Part shown: in pieces, positions 27,141-36,664 of the stretch | How the letters are laid out: each line of letters opens with the position of its first letter | How positions within the stretch are numbered: the first letter of the stretch is position 1 | Assembly (NCBI GenBank): GCA_028279875.1 | Contig: JANQMU010000106.1 | Span: 1-64,000, forward strand | Direction: 5' to 3' | DNA from: Rhizobiaceae bacterium | GTDB taxonomy: Bacteria > Pseudomonadota > Alphaproteobacteria > Rhizobiales > Rhizobiaceae | DNA length: 64,000 nucleotides | Position numbers and translations under genes: made by a program | Notes under the pieces: generated by a model | What the model was told of the DNA's origin: nothing | What the model saw: the letters and a program-made list of their open reading frames with translations, nothing else | Databases searched by the model: none

Positions 27141-28261
27141 CAGACCTCTTTCTTTCGTCGCAGAACCAGCACGAAAAACAACATTTCAATTTTGTCAGCG
27201 AGATAGGGTCTGAGCACTGAGACCAGCCCGCCGGCAAAAAGAATGACCAAACCCTGGAGAACGATGACAACTTCTCTGGATACTTTCGGAAACAGAAAAG
27301 ACATGGTGGCGCCGCCTTGATAAAGGGCGCCAAACAGGATTGCCGCAGGAATAATACCTGCCGGATGGTTGCCGCCTATCAAAGAAACCGCAATACCCGT
27401 GAAACCGTATCCAAGCGCGAAATCCAGCAACAGACGATGCTGCACTCCGAATATTTCATTGACCGCCACAACGCCGGCGAGGCCACCGGAGAGACATATC
27501 GCCTGCATCACAGTTCGCGAAACGCGGACGCCGGCGTAGGCCGCTGCCTCACGGTTTTCGCCAACGCCCCGTAATTCATAGCCCCAACGGGTGTGCCAGA
27601 TCAGGAACGTTACCGCATAACAAACGACAAGAGCGAGAATGAAGGTTATGTTCAGCGGCGTTTCACGAACTTCAACCCCAAAGAAACGCAGGATTCCGTC
27701 AATCTTCGGCAGAGCCAGATTTTCCGCAAGTGGTCCGGAGGACGGGATCATGGAATCAACAGGGCGAAAGAAGTTGACGATCAGATAAATCATCAGCAAC
27801 GAAGCCAGAAAATTGAACATGATCGTTGTGACGACGAGGTTGCTGCCACGGGCAGCAGACATATAGGCAGGGATGAAAGCCCATCCAGCACCAAACAGCA
27901 TGCTGACCCCGACCCCTGCGACCAGGGCAACCGGCCAGGGCATAAAGGGGAAGGCAAATCCAAGCAATGCAACTCCTAGACCTGCAAAATAGGCCTGTCC
28001 CTCTCCACCGATATTGTATTCACGAGCATGCGCGGCCACTGCGACGGCAAGCCCCGTGAAGATGAAATTGGTCGCATAGTAGAGCGTGTAAGAAATACCT
28101 TCGACACTTCCAAAAGCGCCCGACCAAACCACAGCCAGGGCATCCAGTGGATTTTCACCCACCGCGATGATCAGGAAGGCCGCAAGAAAAAACGCCGCAC
28201 CGACATTGATGATCGTGGCCAGAATTGCGGCAAGCAGACTGCTTGTCGTTCTAATTCTCAT
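27140..28261 (-). CDS. ABC transporter permease (nucleoside type, first subunit)
   Basis: The 373-aa permease has about ten hydrophobic segments. The YNIGGEGQAYFAGLG motif and the loop RWGYELRGVGENREAAAYAG match the NupP/YufP-like partner in nucleoside ABC transporters. The start overlaps the upstream ATPase gene by 11 bp, indicating tight coupling. With the ATPase, second permease and BMP protein it forms a complete importer. Confidence 0.92.
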   Translation of the reverse strand: MRIRTTSSLLAAILATIINVGAAFFLAAFLIIAVGENPLDALAVVWSGAFGSVEGISYTLYYATNFIFTGLAVAVAAHAREYNIGGEGQAYFAGLGVALLGFAFPFMPWPVALVAGVGVSMLFGAGWAFIPAYMSAARGSNLVVTTIMFNFLASLLMIYLIVNFFRPVDSMIPSSGPLAENLALPKIDGILRFFGVEVRETPLNITFILALVVCYAVTFLIWHTRWGYELRGVGENREAAAYAGVRVSRTVMQAICLSGGLAGVVAVNEIFGVQHRLLLDFALGYGFTGIAVSLIGGNHPAGIIPAAILFGALYQGGATMSFLFPKVSREVVIVLQGLVILFAGGLVSVLRPYLADKIEMLFFVLVLRRKKEV

Positions 28262-29849
28262 TTGGTGCTTTTCCCGTTTCGGCCCGCGCTTCGTCCAGGG
28301 ACTGTCCCGCCATCATCAGACCCAGCAGGTTTTCGTTGGCTTCTTCTTTGTCGACAATCCCCATTGATCGCCCTTCGAACATGACAAGGATGCGATCAGA
28401 CAACGCCAGAATCTCTTCGAGTTCGACAGACACCAGTAATATCGATTTGCCCTTGTCGCGCTCGGCAAGAATTTCCGAGTGGATCAATTCAATGGCGCCA
28501 ATGTCCACGCCCCTGGTAGGTTGGCCAACCAGCAAAACATCCGGTGACAGGGACAGCTCACGTCCAAACACCAGTTTTTGCTGGTTTCCTCCAGAAAACA
28601 TGCTGAACTGCAAGCCGGGATCGGTAGGACGAACATCGTGTTTGTCCATCAAATCGTCGCACCAGGATCTGACACTTGAAGTATTGATGCGCCAACTGAC
28701 CCCCTTGACGCGATTTGTCCGGTGAAGACCCAAAATGCTGTTTTCGGCCGCGGTCCAGCGTTTCATCATTCCGATTCGATGCCGATCTTCTGGAACGTGA
28801 CCAATCCCCTCCTGTCGGAGGCGCTCAGGCGTCACCGGATTTTCACGCGAAAAGCTGACATTGCCGACTTTGATATCCCCAGCCGACGGCTGAGTGAGAC
28901 CAGCCATTGCATAAATCAATTCGGATTGTCCGTTACCGGCGACGCCCGCTATGCCAAGAACCTCACCGGCTTTAATGTGAAAATTCACATTGAATACGCG
29001 TTGCGCACCGGTCATGTCCGTAACGTGCAGATCCCTGACCTCAACACGTTTTTCTGCGCCGACCGGTTTGCGGGCTTTAGGCGGCGGGCTTGGTTTCCGT
29101 CCAACCATCATCGTTGCAAGGGAAATGCGGTCTGCTCCTTCGGTCGGAACTGTCCCGACGCATTTCCCGTCACGCAAGACGGTCACGTTGTCGGTGACCG
29201 ACATGATTTCTTGCAGTTTGTGCGTGATAAGTATGACCGTTTTGCCCTGGGCCTTTAGATCAGCAAAAACCTGGAATAATTCGACCACCTCACCGGGCGT
29301 CAGAACACTGGTGGGTTCATCAAGTATCAGAACTTCGGCCCCGCGATACAGCGCTTTCAGTATCTCGATGCGCTGCTGCATACCCACCGGAAGATCGCGC
29401 GTGACGGCATTCAGTGGAAAGTTCAACCCATAACGATTCTGGATTTCCTCTACCGTTGCTTCTACAGAACCGGTCCCACCTTTCAGCCAAAACCCTGTTT
29501 CCTTGCCCAAAACAACGTTCTGCAAAGCAGTCATGCGCTCGACGAGCATAAAGTGCTGGTGGACCATCCCGATACCGGCACCGATGGCTGTGGATGGATC
29601 TTTCACATTGGCTTCTTTGCCATTCAACCAGATGGCGCCGCTATCCAGATGATAGAGGCCAAAAAGAGCGCTCATCAACGTCGATTTGCCGGCCCCGTTC
29701 TCACCGATAATGCCGTGGATCGTGCCTTTTTTCACGCCAAACGAGACGTTTTCATTTGCAACAACTGCACCAAACCGTTTCGTCACATTCTTGAATTCAA
29801 CGGCGAATTGCTGCCCATCAGGATACGCAGTGACGTTATCCATCGGCAT
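28251..29849 (-). CDS. ABC transporter ATP-binding protein with two fused domains (NupO-like)
   Basis: The 532-aa protein carries two nucleotide-binding domains. The first has Walker A GENGAGKST and Walker B VLILDEPTSVL. The second has a degenerate Walker A (GVAGNGQSE), signature MFSGGNQQK and Walker B-like VLLVGQPTRGVD. This pattern is characteristic of nucleoside/sugar importers of the BMP and ribose type. The ATG directly abuts the TGA of the upstream DMFase-like gene, so the enzyme and transporter are co-translated. It energises the two permeases encoded next. Confidence 0.94.
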   Translation of the reverse strand: MPMDNVTAYPDGQQFAVEFKNVTKRFGAVVANENVSFGVKKGTIHGIIGENGAGKSTLMSALFGLYHLDSGAIWLNGKEANVKDPSTAIGAGIGMVHQHFMLVERMTALQNVVLGKETGFWLKGGTGSVEATVEEIQNRYGLNFPLNAVTRDLPVGMQQRIEILKALYRGAEVLILDEPTSVLTPGEVVELFQVFADLKAQGKTVILITHKLQEIMSVTDNVTVLRDGKCVGTVPTEGADRISLATMMVGRKPSPPPKARKPVGAEKRVEVRDLHVTDMTGAQRVFNVNFHIKAGEVLGIAGVAGNGQSELIYAMAGLTQPSAGDIKVGNVSFSRENPVTPERLRQEGIGHVPEDRHRIGMMKRWTAAENSILGLHRTNRVKGVSWRINTSSVRSWCDDLMDKHDVRPTDPGLQFSMFSGGNQQKLVFGRELSLSPDVLLVGQPTRGVDIGAIELIHSEILAERDKGKSILLVSVELEEILALSDRILVMFEGRSMGIVDKEEANENLLGLMMAGQSLDEARAETGKAPNEN

Positions 29850-32018
29850 TCAATGTCCCTGAATGTCTTTGGATGTCAGCGCGGACAAATCACGAATTGC
29901 CGCGAGTGTCAGGGCATCGACGCAGTCCGGGTCATTGGCCTTGTTCAGACCGGACACCCAACGGATTGATCCAACGGAAAATACATTGCCTCCCGTCGAT
30001 CGCGTTCCAAAAACAATGTTCCCTTGTACATTGCCTTGAAAAGCCGTCGATGGATCGGGCAGCAAATTATCCAGCGCCTCGATGTTTTCGATCGCCTGGT
30101 GGTAGCCCTCCGGCAAACGTCGAGTGCAAGCGATTACGTGCAAATGTGGGTCGGAACCCAATATCGGGTCGTGGCTGTCGACTTCGAGGCCCGCAACACC
30201 AAACGGGCTTTCTCCAATCGCTTTTAGAACTCTTACCAGGTTGGCTGGCAATTCTTCGTTGATGTCGGAACTGACTGTGTAGTCACCGTCCCCCGAAAAT
30301 CCGAGGCCGGCAAATCCTATGCCTGTCAGAAGGTTGGGAGGGCGGTCCAATCCACGCCAATCGCCACCTGGTCGACCGTCAAGCTGATGGGTTTTTTCAC
30401 CGACGGCACAGGTCCACGTTCGGGTCCCTCGATGGCGCCGCACTTCCATCAGCTCCGGATGCGACTTGCCGAGCGCGACCGACCAGTAGAATCCGTTGCC
30501 TCCAAGATATGCCAGGCTTCCGCCGCTCTTCAAATGCTCTTCAAAGGCATCGAATGCTTCTGGACTGACATATTCCGGATGCGAACCTGTCAGTACGACC
30601 TGATAAGGATCAAGGGCCGTTGAGCCTTGGCAGTGCAAATACTCGTCGGTGAGAATGTCATAGGAAATCTCGTGGCGTTCGAGCCATTCAATTATTTCGA
30701 GGTCGGCTGAAAACTGATGTGGGAATCCCTGAAGCGGAGAAACGAAATCGGCCCGGATGTTCAACTGAGGGCGCTTGAGAGTCGCTAAGTGAATACCTGT
30801 ACCGTCGCGGTGCAGGTCATAGGTGGATCGCAACCAGAGTCGGAGAGCCGTATCATAATATGGAGTTGAAACGGTTTCTCCAGCCAGTTTGAAAACCTGC
30901 CTGTTGCAGTCCGCAAATGCCGTCGCGTTTGCATAGGCCCGGTAGCTGAAGGTCGGCAAAACCAGTGCAATTTTAACATCACCGAGAGACGGTCTTCGCT
31001 GAAAAAGCGGAACAGCATCATAGCTTGTTCGATCAAACCAATCGGGTTCCGGGTCGCGGGAAAGGATGAGCGAATACACACCGTTGGGGAGGTCTTCCGG
31101 AATTTCTACCGTGAAATCTGCCGGCCATTCACAATCGGCTAGATCATCGCTGTGAAACTTCACTGCATTTCGGTCCGACGCACCTCCGGTCCAATTTGGG
31201 CCAGTGACATATCGCATAGGTCCATTTACCAATCTGCCTGCCGGCAGGTTGTTGCATGTATCGACCACATCGAACTGGGATTGGTCGGCGTTTCCGAAGT
31301 CCCAAGACGCTACAATTTCTCTGTCTCTTCGCGCATCTCTCGGCATGCGAAAAATCTTTGGACCGGAAATCTTCCCGTCAAATGAGGCTAGCCGCTGTGA
31401 ATCAAGGGTCCTTGCACCCAAAAGGATGCCGTTGACCGAGTCCACATCGTGAACCTGCCAGACTTCGGTTGCTATTGAATTTTGTCGATCGGAAACGCTT
31501 ACACTCAATTGGTTGTCAACTGGAGCAACCGAAAGCGTTATTTTTTGCCATCGCCCCGTTTGAACCCGAAGATCATTCTCTTTTGGCGACACATGAATGC
31601 CTTCGCCGACAACGCTCAGCCCACCTTTCAAGTCAATCAGAATTTGAATAGGTGACTTGTCAAATGACACTTCACACAACGCGGTGGCATCCGTCAGTCG
31701 AGTCGGCAGGAACAGAAACTCCAGGATCGCGTTTTCATTACTCAATGAAAGGTCAAGATCGACCCCGAAATAGGATCCTTGTTTGATTGTCCGCAACTCG
31801 CCGGGGTGAGGGCCGGCATGGTCAAAAGTAATCGGTTCAGACTTCGCCAGCCAATCTGCGGGGGAGCGAATGGCGCCCTTATGCCGCAGGAGGCTGGCGA
31901 AATAGGTTGGATAGCTTGATGATGCTCTAACGCCAACGAGTTGGCCGGGTTCGACGTCCCATCGATCCGTATATGCAACGATACCAAGAGTGGACATCCG
32001 CCCGGTTCCGCCTGTCAT
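29850..32018 (-). CDS. N,N-dimethylformamidase large-subunit-like protein
   Basis: The 722-aa protein resembles the large subunit of N,N-dimethylformamidase. An N-terminal half contains a lectin-like beta-sandwich (about residues 95-230). The C-terminal half contains the family markers VLPTFSYRAYANATA, LTDEYLH, VLTGSHPEYVS and GGSLAYLGGNGFYW. Members hydrolyse C-N amide bonds, but many have unknown substrates. No small DMFase subunit is visible nearby. ATGA overlap with the BMP gene shows co-translation with a nucleoside transporter. An amide- or formyl-containing nucleoside-derived substrate is inference only. A start at 31997 is also possible. Confidence 0.8.
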   Translation of the reverse strand: MTGGTGRMSTLGIVAYTDRWDVEPGQLVGVRASSSYPTYFASLLRHKGAIRSPADWLAKSEPITFDHAGPHPGELRTIKQGSYFGVDLDLSLSNENAILEFLFLPTRLTDATALCEVSFDKSPIQILIDLKGGLSVVGEGIHVSPKENDLRVQTGRWQKITLSVAPVDNQLSVSVSDRQNSIATEVWQVHDVDSVNGILLGARTLDSQRLASFDGKISGPKIFRMPRDARRDREIVASWDFGNADQSQFDVVDTCNNLPAGRLVNGPMRYVTGPNWTGGASDRNAVKFHSDDLADCEWPADFTVEIPEDLPNGVYSLILSRDPEPDWFDRTSYDAVPLFQRRPSLGDVKIALVLPTFSYRAYANATAFADCNRQVFKLAGETVSTPYYDTALRLWLRSTYDLHRDGTGIHLATLKRPQLNIRADFVSPLQGFPHQFSADLEIIEWLERHEISYDILTDEYLHCQGSTALDPYQVVLTGSHPEYVSPEAFDAFEEHLKSGGSLAYLGGNGFYWSVALGKSHPELMEVRRHRGTRTWTCAVGEKTHQLDGRPGGDWRGLDRPPNLLTGIGFAGLGFSGDGDYTVSSDINEELPANLVRVLKAIGESPFGVAGLEVDSHDPILGSDPHLHVIACTRRLPEGYHQAIENIEALDNLLPDPSTAFQGNVQGNIVFGTRSTGGNVFSVGSIRWVSGLNKANDPDCVDALTLAAIRDLSALTSKDIQGH

Positions 32019-33034
32019 CCGGCCGGGCAGGAGCCATTGGTGAAATAGCTCGGCACCTTTATCTTTCCATCGACGACGTCCTGCTTGACCTGCTCCATCT
32101 TGGCAAGATCTTCTTCCGTGAGAAGCGGGCGATTGTTGTCGTCCAGGATCCAGCCAACTCCGTCATTTGAAAGGCCAAGAACAACGGTCTCTGATTTCCA
32201 GTTTCCCTCCTGTGCGGATTTGAATGTCTCATATACGGCAACATCCAGTGCCGCTGCGTTGGTTGTCAGCACCGACCCTGGCTGAATCCCATTTTGATTT
32301 GCTCCAACACCGATTGCCAGCTTCCCTGAATCCGCGGCTGCCTGAAGGACACCAACCGTCGTACCTCCGGCGGCGCCATGCACAATGTCAGCACCTTGCT
32401 CAAATTGACCAAGGGTCAATTCTCGGCCGCGTGCAGGATCATTCCATGCTGCCGGTGTGGTGCCAGTCATATTGGCAATGACCTTCGCGTCAGGACGTGT
32501 GTAGCGCACTCCATGCTCGTAGCCGCATTGGAAGTCGCGGATGATTGGGATATCCATGCCTCCCACAAATCCAACCGTACCCGTTTCCGTTTTGAGGCCA
32601 GCGAGCGCACCAACGATGAAAGACCCCTCGTTGTAGGCAAACGTCACCGAGCGCACATTGGGAAGGTCCACAACCGTATCGATGATCGCGAATCGCGCAT
32701 CCGGGTATTCGGGGGCGACTTTTTCGATATAGGGCTGCCATGAAAACCCAACCGCAATGATTGGGTCTCCGCCTTGGTCCGCAAATGCGCGTAGGGCCTG
32801 TTCTTTCTGGGCTGCGGTCTGAGGTTCAAATTCCAGCAACCTCATCCCGTGTTCATCCGTAAACTTCTTGGCACCGTTAAACGCTGGTTCATTGAATGAT
32901 TTGTCAAACTTTCCGCCCAGATCATAGAGAATCGCCGGACGGATATCCTCAGCAAGAGCTGCGGTCGTTGCCCACACACAAAGCCCGATAGCCGTCGCAA
33001 CTTGAGTCGCCTTGTTCGCATATCTGAAAGTCAT
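32015..33034 (-). CDS. BMP-family periplasmic substrate-binding protein
   Basis: The 339-aa protein has a cleavable signal peptide (about residues 1-28, ending AALA-ED) with no lipobox cysteine. The mature part reads LYDLGGKFDKSFNEPAFNGA, VGFVGGMDIPIIRDFQCGYEHGV and NQNGIQPGSVLTT. These are hallmarks of basic-membrane-protein (BMP/PnrA) nucleoside binders. It is the first gene of the transporter unit and follows a promoter region at 33035-33131. PnrA-type proteins bind purine nucleosides; the exact ligand here is unknown. Confidence 0.93.
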   Translation of the reverse strand: MTFRYANKATQVATAIGLCVWATTAALAEDIRPAILYDLGGKFDKSFNEPAFNGAKKFTDEHGMRLLEFEPQTAAQKEQALRAFADQGGDPIIAVGFSWQPYIEKVAPEYPDARFAIIDTVVDLPNVRSVTFAYNEGSFIVGALAGLKTETGTVGFVGGMDIPIIRDFQCGYEHGVRYTRPDAKVIANMTGTTPAAWNDPARGRELTLGQFEQGADIVHGAAGGTTVGVLQAAADSGKLAIGVGANQNGIQPGSVLTTNAAALDVAVYETFKSAQEGNWKSETVVLGLSNDGVGWILDDNNRPLLTEEDLAKMEQVKQDVVDGKIKVPSYFTNGSCPAG

Positions 33035-33080
33035 TTTTTCTCTCCCTATTCAGGATTTTCATTCCCAATTATGTCTAAAA

Positions 33081-33093
33081 GTTATAATGTATA
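33081..33093 (-). promoter_or_regulatory. candidate GntR operator upstream of the BMP operon
   Basis: GTTATAATGTATA (plus-strand reading) lies 47 bp upstream of the BMP start. The same 13-mer with one change (GTTATAAAGTATA) precedes the aminotransferase gene at 38034, on the same strand relative to its gene. A FadR/FCD-type GntR regulator is encoded between them. The site could be an operator, a promoter -10 region, or both. Confidence 0.5.
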
Positions 33094-33131
33094 TTTTATG
33101 ACAACACAAGTGGGCGACTGGCCCTCTATGT

Positions 33132-34055
33132 CTATTGAGATCCGATCAGATATGCGCTCTTGGTTGTGGTCAGAAGCAGCGACTGATTGTTTTCGCCACC
33201 AAAACAAAGGTTCGTTGCGGTATCAGGTGTTGCGATTACCCCGATTGAATTTCCATTGCCGTCAAAGCACTCAATTCCCGCGCCAGTCGCCACCCAGAGA
33301 TTTCCTTCCTGATCACAACGCACGCCATCAGGAACGCCCTCCGCGACCCTGCAGAATTCACGACCTTGGCCTTTGATGTCACCACTCTGCGTCAGTGCAT
33401 ATTTATAAACACTGCGCGGTCCGTCCGGATCATATCCCAGTTCTGGACCCTGTTCGGCCCCGCTGTCTCCAACAAACAAATGGCGCTCATCGGGCGAAAG
33501 GCACAGGCCATTGGGCATGGACAGGGCATCGATCTGAGCCGTTACATCCCCGGTCCAACGATCTACACTGTAAACGCGATTTCTGGCTTGTTCAGGATCT
33601 GCCTTTTTTCCTTCCTCGTCACTGATGATCCCGTACGTCGGATCTGTGAACCAGACATTGCCCAAGGAGTCTTCGATAACATCGTTCGGGGAATTCAGGC
33701 GCTTGGATTCATACTGATCGCAAACCACTTCGATACTTCCTGTTCGCAAGGTTCGCGTCAGCCGCCGAGTCAGGTGTTCACAAGTTAAAAACCCGCCGTC
33801 CTTGCGGGCAAAATTGCCGTTGGAAAATTCAGATGGTTCCCTGAAACTCCGCAGCCCATTCCTCGCGTCATAAGCCAGCATTCGATTTGCCGGGATATCT
33901 GAGAAAATCCAAAGGCCGTGATCATTCAGCCAGGCGGGTCCTTCTCCACACTTTAGATCGTTGGCGATTTCGACAACGGTGCATGGCCACGAGATGTCCT
34001 CCACCGATTGTCCGATGCATTCTTTCAGAAAGCTTGAATCAATCGCGGTGATCAC
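33132..34055 (-). CDS. SMP-30/gluconolactonase/LRE-family lactonase
   Basis: The 307-aa six-bladed propeller enzyme hydrolyses sugar lactones to aldonic acids in this family. The metal site is suggested by CGEGPAWLND, LNSPNDVIEDSLGNVWFTDP and NGLCLSPDERHLFVGDS, and the family block GVRCDQEGNLWVA is present. It is the last gene of the aminotransferase-led unit and overlaps the dehydrogenase gene by 4 bp. It plausibly opens the lactone made by the aldose-dehydrogenase-like AKR encoded two genes upstream. Confidence 0.9.
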   Translation of the reverse strand: MITAIDSSFLKECIGQSVEDISWPCTVVEIANDLKCGEGPAWLNDHGLWIFSDIPANRMLAYDARNGLRSFREPSEFSNGNFARKDGGFLTCEHLTRRLTRTLRTGSIEVVCDQYESKRLNSPNDVIEDSLGNVWFTDPTYGIISDEEGKKADPEQARNRVYSVDRWTGDVTAQIDALSMPNGLCLSPDERHLFVGDSGAEQGPELGYDPDGPRSVYKYALTQSGDIKGQGREFCRVAEGVPDGVRCDQEGNLWVATGAGIECFDGNGNSIGVIATPDTATNLCFGGENNQSLLLTTTKSAYLIGSQ

Positions 34056-34948
34056 GTCTGCCGGTCTCCATAGGCCATGATGTATCCGCTGTGGTCTTCA
34101 AATCCGTGACCCGATTCCACCAATTTTTCGAAGGTCCGACGTGCCAGTTTCGCATGATCGAGACGAGCCAACAGGTCCCGGTCGCAATCCGCTGCCAGGT
34201 TGAGGTCTTTCAAATGAAACGACATTGCGCCGCCAGCTGAAAACTCGCGTACAACCATTCTTGGCCCGTGTTGGCGCAAAATTGTGCTGTCGGCAAAACC
34301 GCCCTGCATGGCGCGGAGCAGAGCCTCACAATCGAGACCCGCTTTTTCCGCGTAGACTATCGCCTCTGCCAATCCAGCGATGTTTATCGCAACGACAATC
34401 TGGTTTGCCAGCTTGGCAGTCTGCCCGGCACCGGTCGACCCCAGAAGATGTGGGGTGCCCATAGCCTCCAATACGGGTTTTGCCCGATCGAAATCCGCGT
34501 TTTCCCCACCGACGAAAATCGTAAGAGACCCACTTTCCGCGCCGCGGACGCCCCCAGATACTGGCGCGTCCACAAAGCGGTATCCGGCGCGCTGCGCGAC
34601 AAGGGCATGATGTCTCGCGCAATCTGGACCGGAAGTCCCCATGTCGATTAACAGGGCGCCACGGGAAAGGATTTCTTGCATCCCCTCAGCAAGAACAACG
34701 GAATCAAGAGCGGAAGGTGACGCAAGCATTGCGATGACAATGTTGCACCCTTTTGCTGCGCTTTGAGCGGAACCGTGTACCGATATCTTTGAAGCAAGCG
34801 GTTCTGGATATACACCCGACCGGGTCCAGGCAGAGACTGCAAAGCCGCCATCGGCAAGTCGTTCCGCCATTGGCAAACCCATATTCCCGAGACCCAGGAA
34901 GGCAATCCGGTATTTGCCTTTGACTGATGCAGAATGATTTGAGTTCAT
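34052..34948 (-). CDS. beta-hydroxyacid dehydrogenase (3-hydroxyisobutyrate dehydrogenase family)
   Basis: The 298-aa NAD(P)-dependent dehydrogenase starts its Rossmann fold at AFLGLGNMGLPMAERL. The substrate motif DAPVSGGVRGAESGSL and the catalytic-lysine region GAGQTAKLANQIVVA are intact. The family includes 3-hydroxyisobutyrate dehydrogenase, tartronate semialdehyde reductase and related enzymes; the specific substrate is unknown. It is tightly packed between the AKR gene (1-bp gap) and the lactonase gene (4-bp overlap). Confidence 0.92.
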   Translation of the reverse strand: MNSNHSASVKGKYRIAFLGLGNMGLPMAERLADGGFAVSAWTRSGVYPEPLASKISVHGSAQSAAKGCNIVIAMLASPSALDSVVLAEGMQEILSRGALLIDMGTSGPDCARHHALVAQRAGYRFVDAPVSGGVRGAESGSLTIFVGGENADFDRAKPVLEAMGTPHLLGSTGAGQTAKLANQIVVAINIAGLAEAIVYAEKAGLDCEALLRAMQGGFADSTILRQHGPRMVVREFSAGGAMSFHLKDLNLAADCDRDLLARLDHAKLARRTFEKLVESGHGFEDHSGYIMAYGDRQT

Positions 34949-34949
34949 C

Positions 34950-35984
34950 TTAGTGAGAGCTGCGAACGCTGTCAGGGTGGATCAACCCTTCGCTGACAAG
35001 ATCAGACCAAAGGGCAGCTGGCGCGGAGCGGGAAATCAAACCGGCATTTTCTCTGGCCTGATCCGGTGTGCCAGCACCCGAGACGACCGATGCAACGATC
35101 GGATGCAGCAGCGGAAACTGAAAGGCGGCTTCCTTGAGGGTTATGTTGTGGCTCTTGCAAACACGCTCGATCTGACGTGTTTTGTTGATCATGTCTGCCT
35201 CCGCCGGAACATAGTTGTAGAATGGCTTTTCGATGTCCGCACCGGTTGCAAGTATTCCGGAGGCGAATGGCGAACCGATAACCACTCCGACTCCACGCTC
35301 TTCGCAAAGTGGAAATTCGTCTTCCAGAATCCCTTGCTCAAGCAGCGTGTAAGGCATCGCAACCAAAAAGAAGTCGAGATCGAAACGCTTTAGAAAACTC
35401 GCAATTGTGCCGCGGATATTGACGCCAGCACCAATACCTTTGATCTCCCCGTGGCCTCGCAAACTCTCAAGAGCGCGATATCCTGATTTTTCCAGATCGA
35501 CAAAGTGATGCGCAACCAAATCCTCCGAGCCGATTTCCGCGACATCAAGATCATGAATGAGCAGCAAGTCTACGGTGTTCATGCCGAGGCGCATCAGGCT
35601 CTGCTCGTATGAGCGCATAATACCGTCATAGGTGTAGTCAAACCGATAGTCGAATGGCAGTCCGCCAGCCCAGAATGTCGGCCTGTAAACCGCGGGATCA
35701 TTCGGACGGAAGAATACGCGCCCCACTTTCGACGAAAGCACAAAATCTCCGCGTTTTTTCTGTCGAAGCTCTGCTCCAAGCCGCAATTCACTCAGCCCAT
35801 GTCCATACCACGGAGATGTATCGTAGTATCGTATTCCGGCCTCCCAGGCCGTTTCCATGGTGTCCCGGACCTGCTGTTCCTCAACTGGCGCATAGATTTC
35901 ACCGAGCGTCACACCGCCCATGCCGACGACACACACGTCGACATTTGTTCTGCCTAAGGTTTTTGTTGGAATGGCATGGGTCAA
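34950..35984 (-). CDS. aldo/keto reductase, aldose 1-dehydrogenase-like
   Basis: The 344-aa AKR contains YYDTSPWYGHGLSELRLG with the catalytic tyrosine, the ALRQKKRGDFVLSSKVGR lysine segment, and DLLLIHDLD. These resemble the L-fucose/D-threo-aldose 1-dehydrogenase and pyridoxal dehydrogenase branch, which oxidises a cyclic aldose to its lactone. Pairing with a lactonase three genes along supports oxidative sugar breakdown. Its start overlaps the end of the GntR gene by 4 bp. Confidence 0.9.
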   Translation of the reverse strand: MTHAIPTKTLGRTNVDVCVVGMGGVTLGEIYAPVEEQQVRDTMETAWEAGIRYYDTSPWYGHGLSELRLGAELRQKKRGDFVLSSKVGRVFFRPNDPAVYRPTFWAGGLPFDYRFDYTYDGIMRSYEQSLMRLGMNTVDLLLIHDLDVAEIGSEDLVAHHFVDLEKSGYRALESLRGHGEIKGIGAGVNIRGTIASFLKRFDLDFFLVAMPYTLLEQGILEDEFPLCEERGVGVVIGSPFASGILATGADIEKPFYNYVPAEADMINKTRQIERVCKSHNITLKEAAFQFPLLHPIVASVVSGAGTPDQARENAGLISRSAPAALWSDLVSEGLIHPDSVRSSH

Positions 35985-36649
35985 GCTCGGCTCCTAAGCT
36001 TGATCAACTCTGGAAGATATCCCTTTATATGCCTCCGGATTTCGGCCGAAAGCGCTTTCTGGTTAGCGGTCTTGATCATCTCAATTAGACGTTCATGGTC
36101 GTCTAGAGAGACCTTATAATCGAAGCCGGTTGTTCTCTCCTGGACCAGAAAAATCAGCACTCTCGGGGATATCGATTCCCATAGCGGAAGAAGCGTCTGG
36201 CTCTCAGACTGCACAATCAACTCGCTATGAAAGGCAAGGTCTGCCTTGCAGTACGAGTACCTCTCTCCTAGGCGTGCTGCTCTTCGCAGTTCTTCGAGGC
36301 AATTGTTTAAGGCATCAGCAGCCCGCTCTCTAGCGGCTTTGTTGGCAATCAGCCGTTTCAACGCCAGTTCTTCGATTGTGACGCGCACATCCAATATTTC
36401 GCTGGTCTCGCTGATACTGATTTCCGAAACAAAGCTGCCTCGGTTTGGCTCAGACACCAGGACGCCATTTGATTGCAATATGCGCATTGCTTCACGCACC
36501 GGGATTCGACTCACTCCCAGGATATCGGACACGTCCTTCTCAAACAGCCGCTGTCCCGGCTGTATCTCACCACTGGCGATCATGGAAACCACGTGATCTG
36601 CTAGCTGTTCCGGAAGGTTTTTGTGTTTGAATGCCGGGCTCTTTGCCAT
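35981..36649 (-). CDS. GntR-family regulator, FadR/FCD subgroup
   Basis: The 222-aa protein has an N-terminal winged helix (GEIQPGQRLFEKDVSDIL, then GVSRIPVREAMRILQSNGVL) and a C-terminal FCD ligand domain (about residues 80-215; EELRRAARLGERYSYCKADLAFH). FCD regulators usually bind a carboxylate or sugar-acid metabolite and repress their own catabolic operon. It is encoded second in the aminotransferase unit. The shared AT-rich 13-mers at 33081 and 38034 are its probable targets. Confidence 0.93.
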   Translation of the reverse strand: MAKSPAFKHKNLPEQLADHVVSMIASGEIQPGQRLFEKDVSDILGVSRIPVREAMRILQSNGVLVSEPNRGSFVSEISISETSEILDVRVTIEELALKRLIANKAARERAADALNNCLEELRRAARLGERYSYCKADLAFHSELIVQSESQTLLPLWESISPRVLIFLVQERTTGFDYKVSLDDHERLIEMIKTANQKALSAEIRRHIKGYLPELIKLRSRA

Positions 36650-36664
36650 GCTAACTCCGAATAT